From Streptomyces griseoaurantiacus (GTDB lineage: Bacteria; Actinomycetota; Actinomycetes; Streptomycetales; Streptomycetaceae), in NCBI GenBank assembly GCA_014656015.1, contig BNBP01000063.1, positions 1 to 41,820 on the forward strand: a stretch of DNA of 41,820 bases. The letters run 5' to 3'. Positions 24,185-30,736 of the stretch are shown here, one piece after another. The notes under the pieces are model-generated. The model made no database searches, was not told where the DNA came from, and saw nothing but the letters and a program-made list of their open reading frames with translations. A program made the position numbers and the translations under genes. Position 1 is the first letter of the stretch, and every line of letters starts with the position of its first letter.

Positions 24185-24961
24185 TCAGACGGTCGGGATG
24201 ATGCCGCCGTCGACGCGGAACTGCGCTCCGGTCAGCCACTTCGCGCGGTCGGAGGCGAGGAAGGCGATCATCTCGGCGACGTCCTCGGGGGCGCCGGGGC
24301 GGCCCATGGGGACCTTGAGGTGATCCACGAACCGCTGCTCGATCTCCTTGGTGCTGACGCCCTCCTGCTCGGCCATGTGCCGGAGGTGCGCGTCGGCACC
24401 CTCGGTGACGACGAAGCCGGGGAGGACGCACACCACGCGCACCCCGTGCTCACCGACCTCGGTGGCCAGTTCGCGGCTGTAGGTGTTGAGCGCGGCCTTG
24501 GCGGCGGCGTAGGACGCCTCGGTGCGCTGCGGCAGGTGGGAGGCGATCGAGGAGACGTGCACGACGACGCCTGAGCCCCGTTCGACCATCCCCGGCACCA
24601 GGGCACGGTCCAGGCGCACGGCGCTGAGGAGGTTCATCTCCAGGTCCGCCTGCCAGGAGGCGTCCGAGCGGCTCAGGGTGGGCGTCGGGGAGCTCGCTGC
24701 GCCCGCGTTGTTCACGAGCACGTCCACTCCACCCATCTGTTCGACGACCCGGCGGCCGAGTCCGGCCACGCCCTCCTGGGTCGAGAGGTCCGCCGGGACG
24801 AACGTGGTGCCGTCGTCCGCCGCGGGCCTGCTGCGGGAGGCCGTGAGCACGGTCGCGCCCGAGGCCGCGAACCGGCGGGCGGTCGCGGCGCCCAGGCCCC
24901 GGCTGCCGCCGGTGACCAGCACCCGAAGGCCCTTGAAGCTGTCGTCCCCGAGGAAGGGCAT
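24185..24961 (-). CDS. Short-chain dehydrogenase/reductase (SDR)
   Basis: A 258-residue classical SDR, an NAD(P)-dependent oxidoreductase. Visible: LVTGGSRGLGAATA (cofactor Gly motif about residues 16-24), DVLVNNAGAASSP, the catalytic Ser in VHVSSIASH, the YxxxK motif in YAAAKAALN, and PGFVVTEGAD, ending FRVDGGIIPTV. All catalytic residues are present. The substrate is unknown. ATG 24961 follows GAGGAG on the - strand. It leads an operon with the VOC gene and is divergent from a TetR regulator across a 90-bp region packed with operator-like repeats, so its expression is probably repressed until an inducer binds TetR. Confidence 0.94.
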   Translation of the reverse strand: MPFLGDDSFKGLRVLVTGGSRGLGAATARRFAASGATVLTASRSRPAADDGTTFVPADLSTQEGVAGLGRRVVEQMGGVDVLVNNAGAASSPTPTLSRSDASWQADLEMNLLSAVRLDRALVPGMVERGSGVVVHVSSIASHLPQRTEASYAAAKAALNTYSRELATEVGEHGVRVVCVLPGFVVTEGADAHLRHMAEQEGVSTKEIEQRFVDHLKVPMGRPGAPEDVAEMIAFLASDRAKWLTGAQFRVDGGIIPTV

Positions 24962-24977
24962 GGGAGTCTCCTCGCCG

Positions 24978-25034
24978 TAAGATGAACCCGACTCCGGAAA
25001 CCATACACATAAGCGGAGTCCGACTCACCTTATG
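24978..25034. promoter_or_regulatory. TetR-type operator region between SDR and TetR genes
   Basis: Two copies of TAAG-N6-CCGACTC occur at 24978-24994 and 25010-25026, exactly 32 bp apart. The second is the core of a near-perfect dyad (25008-25034) with arms CATAAG and CTTATG around GAGTC-C-GACTC. The promoters of both divergent genes must lie here, so a dimeric TetR repressor would control both. Confidence 0.7.
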
Positions 25035-25052
25035 GATCCCGTGGAGGTTCCC

Positions 25053-25631
25053 TTGCCGGCATCACGCCCGCTGCGCGCCGACGCGCGACGCAACCGGGAA
25101 GCGCTGTTGTCCGCGGCCCGCCAGGCGTTCCTCGGTGGAGACACCGACGCCCACGTGGAGGACATCGCCCGCAGCGCCGGCGTCGCCGTCGGCACGCTCT
25201 ACCGCCACTTCGAGACCCGCGAGGCGCTGATCGAGGAGGTCTACCGCAAGGAGGTCGACGACCTCTGCGCCGCGCCCGCCGAACTGCTGGCACAGCACCC
25301 GCCGGAGGAGGCGCTGCGGCGCTTCCTGCTGCTGCTCGTGGAGCACGCGGCGGTCGGCAAGGGGATGTCCGTCGTCCTGGAGAGCATCATGGCGACGGAC
25401 TCACCGGTCTTCGACGAAGCCCGCGCCCGCATGGCCGACGCCCTCTCCCGGCTGCTCGAAGCCGGTGCCGCGGCCGGCACCGTCCGCGGGGACGTCACCG
25501 GCCCCACCCTGCTGCGCGCCCTGGGCGGCATCTGCGGGATGCGCGCCACCGAGGGCTGGCTGACCGAGGCCCGGCAGATCACCGCCCTCCTCTTCGACGG
25601 TCTGCGTCACGGAGCGGCCGGAGCGGCCTGA
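25053..25631 (+). CDS. TetR-family transcriptional regulator
   Basis: A 192-residue regulator. The N-terminal DNA-binding domain reads RADARRNREALLSAARQAFL, then HVEDIARSAGVAVGTLYRHF, a typical TetR helix-turn-helix, followed by a helical ligand-binding domain with no family-specific motif. I chose TTG 25053 because GGAGG ends 5 nt before it; ATG 25032 would add seven residues but lies inside the operator dyad and has no ribosome binding site. It is divergent from the SDR/VOC operon and probably represses that operon and itself through the dyad-rich gap. The ligand is unknown, presumably the substrate of the SDR or VOC protein or a related compound. Confidence 0.9.
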   Translation: MPASRPLRADARRNREALLSAARQAFLGGDTDAHVEDIARSAGVAVGTLYRHFETREALIEEVYRKEVDDLCAAPAELLAQHPPEEALRRFLLLLVEHAAVGKGMSVVLESIMATDSPVFDEARARMADALSRLLEAGAAAGTVRGDVTGPTLLRALGGICGMRATEGWLTEARQITALLFDGLRHGAAGAA

Positions 25632-25668
25632 ACCGGAGGCGCCGGACCGCCCGTCTGCGGGACGAAGA

Positions 25669-25700
25669 TCAGGGGAGTCTCGGGGACCGACCCTGATGCC
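25669..25700 (+). promoter_or_regulatory. Predicted regulator site upstream of the histidine kinase gene
   Basis: TCAGGG, 6 nt, CGGGGACCGA, CCCTG-N-TGCC, ending 32 nt before ATG 25733. It matches the site upstream of the PspC/LiaF-like gene in sequence and distance. ATCAGGG and CCCTGAT also form a 7-bp inverted repeat. Confidence 0.6.
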
Positions 25701-25732
25701 CCGGGTCCGCCCGGCGTGTGACCATCGAAGGC

Positions 25733-27025
25733 ATGCCGGAAGCCGCCACAGCGCCACTCGCCTCTCCGCGGCCCCCGCGCAAGCTCTACCGCAGCAGCGA
25801 CGGACGCTGGCTGGGCGGGGTGGCGCGAGGGCTCGCCGGACACCTCGGCCTGCCCGTGGTGTGGGTCCGGCTGGTGTTCGCGGGCCTGTTCATGGCGGAC
25901 GGCCTCGGCGCCCTGCTCTACGCCGCCTTCTGGTTCTTCGTGCCGCTCGGCGTCGGAGGGGTGAACGACCGCCGGCCCTCCTCCCTGGTCGGCACCGAGA
26001 TCTCGCCGGACGGCCGGCGCAGACTCGTGGCCCGCAAGCCGGACAAGGGCCAGATCGTCGCGCTGCTCCTCATGGTCGTCGTGGCGATGGTCTTCGTCGG
26101 CAACGTCAACCTCGGTGACGGGGCCAAGGCCTATCTGTGGCCGGCCGTCCTCGTCGGCGCGGGCGTCGCCCTCGTGTGGCGCCAGGCGGACAACGCGCGG
26201 CGGGCCCGCTGGGCCGAGGTCGGCCGCCGCCGGCGCACCCTCACCCTGCTCCGGTCCGCCGCCGGTGTCCTGCTGGTCACCGCCGGGGTCTCCGCGATCT
26301 TCGTCCTGCAGGGCTCCGCCGCCCACCTGGGCTCGGTCCTCCAGGCGGCCCTCGCGGTCCTCGTCGGCATCACCCTCCTCGCCGGCCCGTACCTCATCCG
26401 CATGACACAGGACCTCTCGGAGGAGCGTCTGATGCGCATCCGCGCCCAGGAACGCGCGGAGGTCGCCGCCCACGTCCACGACTCGGTGCTGCACACACTG
26501 ACCCTGATCCAGCGCAACGCGGAGAACGTGGGCGAGGTCCGCCGCCTCGCCCGCGCCCAGGAGCGGGACCTGCGCGCCTGGCTCTACAAACCCGAGGGCA
26601 CCGGCAAGGACGAGGACGAGGAACCCGACACCCTCGCCGAGGCGGTCCGGCACCACGCGGCCGAGGTCGAGGACAAGCACGGCGTCCCGATAGAGGTCGT
26701 CGTCGTCGGCGACTGCCCGCTCGACGAACGCATCGGCCCGCAGATGCAGGCCGCGAGGGAAGCCATGGTGAACGCGGCCAAGTACGGTGGCGACGGCGGT
26801 CCGGTCCAGGTGTACGCCGAAGTCGAGGGCAGGACGGTCTTCGTGTCCGTCCGCGACCGGGGCCCCGGCTTCGATCTCGACGCGATACCCGCCGACCGCA
26901 TGGGAGTCAGACAATCGATCATCGGCCGCATGGAGCGCAACGGTGGCACGGCGCGGCTGCGCGCGGTGCCCGACGGCGGCACGGAGGTCGAGCTGGAGAT
27001 GGAGAGGGCGGAGAAGACGTCATGA
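25733..27025 (+). CDS. PspC-domain sensor histidine kinase
   Basis: A 430-residue membrane sensor kinase. An N-terminal PspC domain (KLYRSSDGRWLGGVARGLAG, then a hydrophobic stretch) is followed by further membrane spans to about residue 225. The HisKA_3-type dimerisation domain reads ERAEVAAHVHDSVLHTLTLI, with the phospho-acceptor His before Asp. The ATPase domain has the N-box EAMVNAAKY, then VRDRGPGFD and GVRQSIIGRM. It should autophosphorylate and pass phosphate to the response regulator, whose ATG overlaps its stop by 4 bp. PspC-type input suggests membrane or wall stress sensing. ATG 25733 is chosen because GACCAT lies 7 nt upstream, suggesting a leaderless mRNA; GTG 25718 is the alternative. 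Its likely LiaF-like partner sits 2 kb away on the other strand. Confidence 0.95.
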   Translation: MPEAATAPLASPRPPRKLYRSSDGRWLGGVARGLAGHLGLPVVWVRLVFAGLFMADGLGALLYAAFWFFVPLGVGGVNDRRPSSLVGTEISPDGRRRLVARKPDKGQIVALLLMVVVAMVFVGNVNLGDGAKAYLWPAVLVGAGVALVWRQADNARRARWAEVGRRRRTLTLLRSAAGVLLVTAGVSAIFVLQGSAAHLGSVLQAALAVLVGITLLAGPYLIRMTQDLSEERLMRIRAQERAEVAAHVHDSVLHTLTLIQRNAENVGEVRRLARAQERDLRAWLYKPEGTGKDEDEEPDTLAEAVRHHAAEVEDKHGVPIEVVVVGDCPLDERIGPQMQAAREAMVNAAKYGGDGGPVQVYAEVEGRTVFVSVRDRGPGFDLDAIPADRMGVRQSIIGRMERNGGTARLRAVPDGGTEVELEMERAEKTS

Positions 27026-27756
27026 GCGACGCGAACGACGCGAACGGCGCGACCGGAGCGGCCCGGACGGAGGGCGCGAGCGGGGGCCCGGCCGGACGCC
27101 GGGTGCGCGTCGTCCTCGTCGACGACCACCGCATGTTCCGCACGGGCGTGCAGGCCGAGATCGGGCAGACGGAGACGACGGGGGTGGAGGTCGTCGGTGA
27201 GGCCGCCGACGTCGACCAGGCGGTGAGCGTCATCACCGCGACCCGGCCGGAGGTCGTCCTCCTCGACGTCCACCTGCCGGGCGGCGGCGGAGTCGAGGTG
27301 CTGCGTCGCTGCGCACCCCTCATGGCGGACGCCGAACAGCCCGTGCGGTTCCTGGCCCTGTCCGTCTCGGACGCGGCCGAGGACGTCATCGGGGTGATCC
27401 GCGGCGGCGCCCGCGGCTACGTCACCAAGACGATCACCGGCTCCGACCTCGTCGCCTCGATCTTCCGGGTCCAGGAGGGGGACGCGGTCTTCTCCCCGCG
27501 CCTGGCCGGATTCGTCCTCGACGCCTTCGCCTCCACCGACGCCCCGCCGGTCGACGAGGACCTCGACCGCCTGACCCAGCGGGAACGCGAGGTGCTGCGT
27601 CTCATCGCCCGCGGCTACGCCTACAAGGAGATCGCCAAGCAGCTCTACATCTCGGTGAAGACGGTCGAGTCCCATGTCTCGGCGGTCCTGCGCAAGCTCC
27701 AGCTCTCCAACCGCCACGAGCTGACCCGCTGGGCCACGGCCCGCCGGCTGGTGTGA
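27022..27756 (+). CDS. LuxR/NarL-type response regulator
   Basis: A 244-residue response regulator. An Ala/Gly-rich N-terminus of about 27 residues precedes the receiver: VVLVDDHRMFRTGV (acidic pair about 33-34), VVLLDVHLPGGGG (phospho-acceptor Asp about 77), and GYVTKTI (conserved Lys). The C-terminal LuxR helix-turn-helix reads LTQREREVLRLIARGYAYK, then ISVKTVESHVSAVLRKL. It should bind DNA as a phosphorylated dimer, and the TCAGGG/CCCTG motif before the kinase and pspC-like genes is the best candidate site. ATG 27022 overlaps the kinase stop (ATGA), so translation is coupled. A perfect hairpin terminator follows. Confidence 0.96.
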   Translation: MSDANDANGATGAARTEGASGGPAGRRVRVVLVDDHRMFRTGVQAEIGQTETTGVEVVGEAADVDQAVSVITATRPEVVLLDVHLPGGGGVEVLRRCAPLMADAEQPVRFLALSVSDAAEDVIGVIRGGARGYVTKTITGSDLVASIFRVQEGDAVFSPRLAGFVLDAFASTDAPPVDEDLDRLTQREREVLRLIARGYAYKEIAKQLYISVKTVESHVSAVLRKLQLSNRHELTRWATARRLV

Positions 27757-27763
27757 CGCCCGG

Positions 27764-27785
27764 CCGCCGGGGGCCACCCCGGCGG
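27764..27785 (+). terminator. Terminator after the response regulator
   Basis: CCGCCGGGG and CCCCGGCGG form a perfect 9-bp stem with a GCCA loop, just after the stop codon. Confidence 0.7.
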
Positions 27786-27808
27786 GAGGGGGTGGGGGCC
27801 GGTCCGAT

Positions 27809-27814
27809 TAGGCT
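27809..27814 (+). promoter_or_regulatory. -10 element of the four-span membrane protein gene
   Basis: TAGGCT ends 8 nt before ATG 27823, a leaderless arrangement with no Shine-Dalgarno sequence between. Confidence 0.6.
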
Positions 27815-27822
27815 CCGGCCCC

Positions 27823-28176
27823 ATGGACGTACTCATCCACCTCTTCGTCGGCCTGCACATCATCGGTATCGCCGCGCTGCTGGGCGGGTTCCTCACCCAG
27901 ATGAAGGCGATGGGCAGCGGCACCGCGCGGTTCGTGCCCGGGATGCTGCACGGCGCGCTGACGATGCTGGTCACGGGCGCGGTCCTGGTGGGGCTCAACC
28001 AGGCGGACGACCACTCGGTCGACAACATCAAGATCGGCGTCAAGCTCGCGCTGCTGATCGTGATCCTGGGCCTGGTCTACGTCAAGCGGGACGAGGAGCG
28101 GGTCGACAAGCGGCTGTTCGGGCTGGTCGGCCTGCTGACCTGCGCGAACATCTTCATCGCGGTCCTGTGGACCTGA
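27823..28176 (+). CDS. Small four-span membrane protein, unknown function
   Basis: A 117-residue, very hydrophobic protein with about four spans: VLIHLFVGLHIIGIAALLGGF, PGMLHGALTMLVTGAVLVG, VKLALLIVILGLVYV and LVGLLTCANIFIAVLWT. Charged residues cluster in the loop DDHSVDNIKIG and in KRDEERVDKR. His residues in the first and second helices resemble those of small heme-copper or cytochrome-like proteins, but no firm assignment is possible. The TAGGCT element 8 nt before the ATG suggests leaderless translation. Its 3' end overlaps the convergent transporter gene by 23 bp. Confidence 0.85.
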   Translation: MDVLIHLFVGLHIIGIAALLGGFLTQMKAMGSGTARFVPGMLHGALTMLVTGAVLVGLNQADDHSVDNIKIGVKLALLIVILGLVYVKRDEERVDKRLFGLVGLLTCANIFIAVLWT

Positions 28177-29158
28177 TCGTCCGCAGCGGTCCCACAGCCG
28201 CGCCCGCGGTGACGGCGAGGCACACCACCACCGCGATCCACAGCAGCACCTGCCCCGGTGTCCGCAGCCACCCCGCCCCCAGGGCGGGCGCGGCGGAGAG
28301 CAGCGCCGCCGCCGTCATGCCCAGGGGGAACGTCGTCGACCAGCGCCGTATGTCGTAGCGCGGGCGAGGCCGCAGCAACTCCGCCGCCCACAGCACCACG
28401 TACCAGGCGAGGGCCAGGACGAGCAGGGTGACGGTCATGGAGTGCAGTACGTGCTGGCCGTCGTCGCTCCACAGGTACGAGGGCCCCTTGCCCGCCTTGA
28501 GCAGCTCGGCCCCGGCCAGCGCGGAGATCGCGAGCGCGCCGCCCGCCACCCAGTGGTCGCCGTGCCCCCGGACGACCTGCCGCCAGTCGAAGAAGTAGAG
28601 GGCGACGGCGTACAGGGCCAGCCCGAGCCAGAAGAACACCAGCGCCACATGGGCCGGCCAGGCCGTACGCACCGCGTGCGCCACGGCCGCGCCGAGCACG
28701 GCGGGCCCCTGCGTCGCCACGCAGGCCAGGAACACCGAGCCGGGCATGCCCCGCCGCCAACCCCGCAGGGCCAGGAACAGCAGCACCGGCCACAACACCA
28801 CCGCGAGGGCGAGGAGCGCCTCCGCCAGGGTCTGCCGGCCCAGGGCGGAGAACTGCGAGCCCAGGACGGTCGTCGCCGCCACCGCACTGAGGGCGGCCGG
28901 GCTCCCCGAGTCGGAGAGCCACCGCCGCGGCTGTCGCGACAGCCGTACGGCGAAGTCGGCGGCCAGCCCCAGCCAGGTGAGGACGGTGACGGCCAGCGCG
29001 ATGTCGGACAGCACGTCGTACCCGGCGAGCCGCAGGCCGACCGAGAGGATGCCCGCCGTCATCACGGCGGCCCCCGCGGCGGGCGGGCGGCGGGCCCACC
29101 AGGCGAGGAGTACGGAGACGAGGGTCGAGGGCCCCGGGGACGGGGAGCTGCCTGCCAT
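28154..29158 (-). CDS. TDT-family (tellurite-resistance/dicarboxylate transporter, SLAC1-like) protein
   Basis: A 334-residue membrane protein with about ten hydrophobic spans, the expected number for the TehA/SLAC1 family of anion channels and C4-dicarboxylate transporters. The family-like segment STTFPLGMTAAALLSA lies in the second half. Other spans include IALAVTVLTWLGLAADF and LVFFWLGLALYAVALYFF. The transported anion is unknown, and the tellurite label is historical. ATG 29158 is chosen because TAGCAT lies 7 nt upstream on the - strand; the frame extends upstream to 29272 but that stretch reads as promoter DNA. It overlaps the convergent small membrane protein gene by 23 bp at the 3' end. 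Confidence 0.85.
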   Translation of the reverse strand: MAGSSPSPGPSTLVSVLLAWWARRPPAAGAAVMTAGILSVGLRLAGYDVLSDIALAVTVLTWLGLAADFAVRLSRQPRRWLSDSGSPAALSAVAATTVLGSQFSALGRQTLAEALLALAVVLWPVLLFLALRGWRRGMPGSVFLACVATQGPAVLGAAVAHAVRTAWPAHVALVFFWLGLALYAVALYFFDWRQVVRGHGDHWVAGGALAISALAGAELLKAGKGPSYLWSDDGQHVLHSMTVTLLVLALAWYVVLWAAELLRPRPRYDIRRWSTTFPLGMTAAALLSAAPALGAGWLRTPGQVLLWIAVVVCLAVTAGAAVGPLRTIRSTGPR

Positions 29159-29165
29159 GGCTCCG

Positions 29166-29171
29166 ATGCTA
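29166..29171 (-). promoter_or_regulatory. -10 element of the TDT-family gene
   Basis: TAGCAT on the - strand, 7 nt before the ATG; leaderless type. The rest of 29172-29316 up to the divergent AraC-family gene shows no other clear site. Confidence 0.5.
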
Positions 29172-29316
29172 GGAACGACCGTCGGCCTCGCGCCCGGGGC
29201 ACGCGCGCGAGGCGTGTGGAAGAGCACCGCGTGCGCGGGAGAGCGCCGGGCGTGCGGAATACAGGCGAGCACCCCCGCGTACGAACCGGACCCGGAAGAG
29301 TGCCGCCCGCGCGCGT

Positions 29317-29322
29317 TAGGCT
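29317..29322 (+). promoter_or_regulatory. -10 element of the AraC-family gene
   Basis: TAGGCT ends 6 nt before GTG 29329, again a leaderless arrangement. Confidence 0.55.
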
Positions 29323-29328
29323 TCCGGC

Positions 29329-30219
29329 GTGTTCGATTCGCCGGATTTCGACTTCGACGTGACGCCGTATGCGGGCGTCGACGCGGAACGGCTGGTGCGG
29401 CACACGTACTGCAGTGGGGAGGCGTCCGCCTGGCGGTCGCTGCTGGTGCAGTGCTTCACGCACGCCCGGGAGGTGGAGCGGCTCGAACTGCCCGGGACGT
29501 CCGACCTCCACCTCGTGCTCTGTACCCACGGGGACGCCGTCATGCGGACCGGCACGGGCGGCGGCAGGGCGGTACGGCGGCGCTGGGTCCCCGGCCGCAT
29601 GGAACTCATGGTTCCCGGCCGGCCGACCACGCGTGGGTACCGCACGGCGTCGACGCTGCGGACGACACAGGTGCACATCCCGCGGGCGACCGTCGACCGG
29701 ACGGCCGCACAACTGGGCGTCGGGGAACCCGACTTCGAGGCGCTGGCCGCGCATCTCGGCGAGGGCGACGCGGCCGTCGAACACGTCGTACGCGCGCTGC
29801 CCGCCGCCCCGGGCACGAGCGACCTGTACGCGGAGTCCGCCGCCTCCTTCCTCACGACGCACCTGCTGACCGGGGGCCGCGGCCAGGCCCCGCCCGGGCC
29901 CGAACGCACCGCCGTCCGCACGGGCATCGCCATCATGCGGGAGCGTCTGGCCGATCCGCTCACCCTCGCGGACCTCGCCGCCGAGGTGCACCTGAGCGTC
30001 TACCACTTCATCCGGGTGTTCCGCGAGGCCACCGGCGAGACACCCCACCGGTACCTCACCCGGCTGCGGATCGAACGGGCGCGGCACCTGCTCACGAGTA
30101 CCACCCTCACCGTCGGCCAGATCGCGGAGCGCTGCGGTTTCTCCGGCCCCGGCGCCCTGTCCGCGGCCTTTTTCTCCCATGTCGGCGTCCGGCCCTCCGT
30201 GTACCGCAAGAACGCGTGA
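29329..30219 (+). CDS. AraC-family transcriptional regulator
   Basis: A 296-residue regulator. The N-terminal two thirds form a sensing domain of the cupin-like type (VERLELPGTSDLHLVLCTHG). The C-terminal 100 residues carry two helix-turn-helix units: LADLAAEVHLSVYHFIRVF, with ATGETPHRYL between, then IAERCGFSGPGALSAAFFSH ending in GVRPSVYRKNA. The ligand is unknown. GTG 29329 directly follows the -10 by 6 nt, supporting this start. It may control the adjacent SRPBCC gene 56 bp downstream or the divergent transporter, but the SRPBCC gene has its own -10. Confidence 0.93.
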   Translation: MFDSPDFDFDVTPYAGVDAERLVRHTYCSGEASAWRSLLVQCFTHAREVERLELPGTSDLHLVLCTHGDAVMRTGTGGGRAVRRRWVPGRMELMVPGRPTTRGYRTASTLRTTQVHIPRATVDRTAAQLGVGEPDFEALAAHLGEGDAAVEHVVRALPAAPGTSDLYAESAASFLTTHLLTGGRGQAPPGPERTAVRTGIAIMRERLADPLTLADLAAEVHLSVYHFIRVFREATGETPHRYLTRLRIERARHLLTSTTLTVGQIAERCGFSGPGALSAAFFSHVGVRPSVYRKNA

Positions 30220-30263
30220 GGGGGACGGCAATCGCGCGCATGTCGCGCGCGGCCACGCCTTCC

Positions 30264-30269
30264 TAGCCT
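30264..30269 (+). promoter_or_regulatory. -10 element of the SRPBCC-family gene
   Basis: TAGCCT ends 6 nt before ATG 30276, leaderless type. TGTCGC 17 bp upstream could be a weak -35. Confidence 0.5.
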
Positions 30270-30275
30270 GGTGCC

Positions 30276-30716
30276 ATGCCTCATAGCTACAGGGTGACGT
30301 CCCACTCGCACGCGACCCCCGGTGCCGTTTTCTCCCTGCTCGTACGGGGAGGGACGTGGTCGTCGTGGTCGCCGATCGACACGGTCGGGATCGAGGGCGG
30401 CGGGGACCCCGACGCACCGCAGAAGGTGGGGGACACGAGGGTGTTCCGGACCGGCCGGGCGACCTCCCGGGAGCCAATCGTCGAACTGGTGGCCGACCGG
30501 AGGTTCGGCTACGAGAACCTGGGCGGCCCCTTCCGCTCCTACCGCGGCGTCATCGAACTCGTCGAGGCGCCGGGGGGCGGTACCGACATCACCTGGTCGG
30601 CGACCTTCGTGCCGAAGGTTCCCCTCACGGGTCGCCTCCTGCGGCGGTACCTCACCGGCTACATGCAGCGGATGGCCGACGGACTGGCGCGGTACGCCGG
30701 CCGATCCGACATCTGA
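30276..30716 (+). CDS. SRPBCC-family (polyketide cyclase/START-like) protein
   Basis: A 146-residue soluble protein of the START-like helix-grip fold: SHATPGAVFSLLVRGGTWSS, typical of the first strand and helices, RATSREPIVELVADRRFGYE, then YRGVIELVEAPGGGTDITWS and the long C-terminal helix that ends RMADGLARYAG. Such proteins bind small hydrophobic ligands, and some act as cyclases; no function can be assigned. The TAGCCT 6 nt before ATG 30276 supports the start. Its stop is only 20 bp from that of the convergent NlpC/P60-like gene, and a 12-bp unit (GTCGTCAGGCGA) is repeated twice in that gap. Confidence 0.88.
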   Translation: MPHSYRVTSHSHATPGAVFSLLVRGGTWSSWSPIDTVGIEGGGDPDAPQKVGDTRVFRTGRATSREPIVELVADRRFGYENLGGPFRSYRGVIELVEAPGGGTDITWSATFVPKVPLTGRLLRRYLTGYMQRMADGLARYAGRSDI

Positions 30717-30736
30717 CCGAGTCGTCAGGCGAGTCG

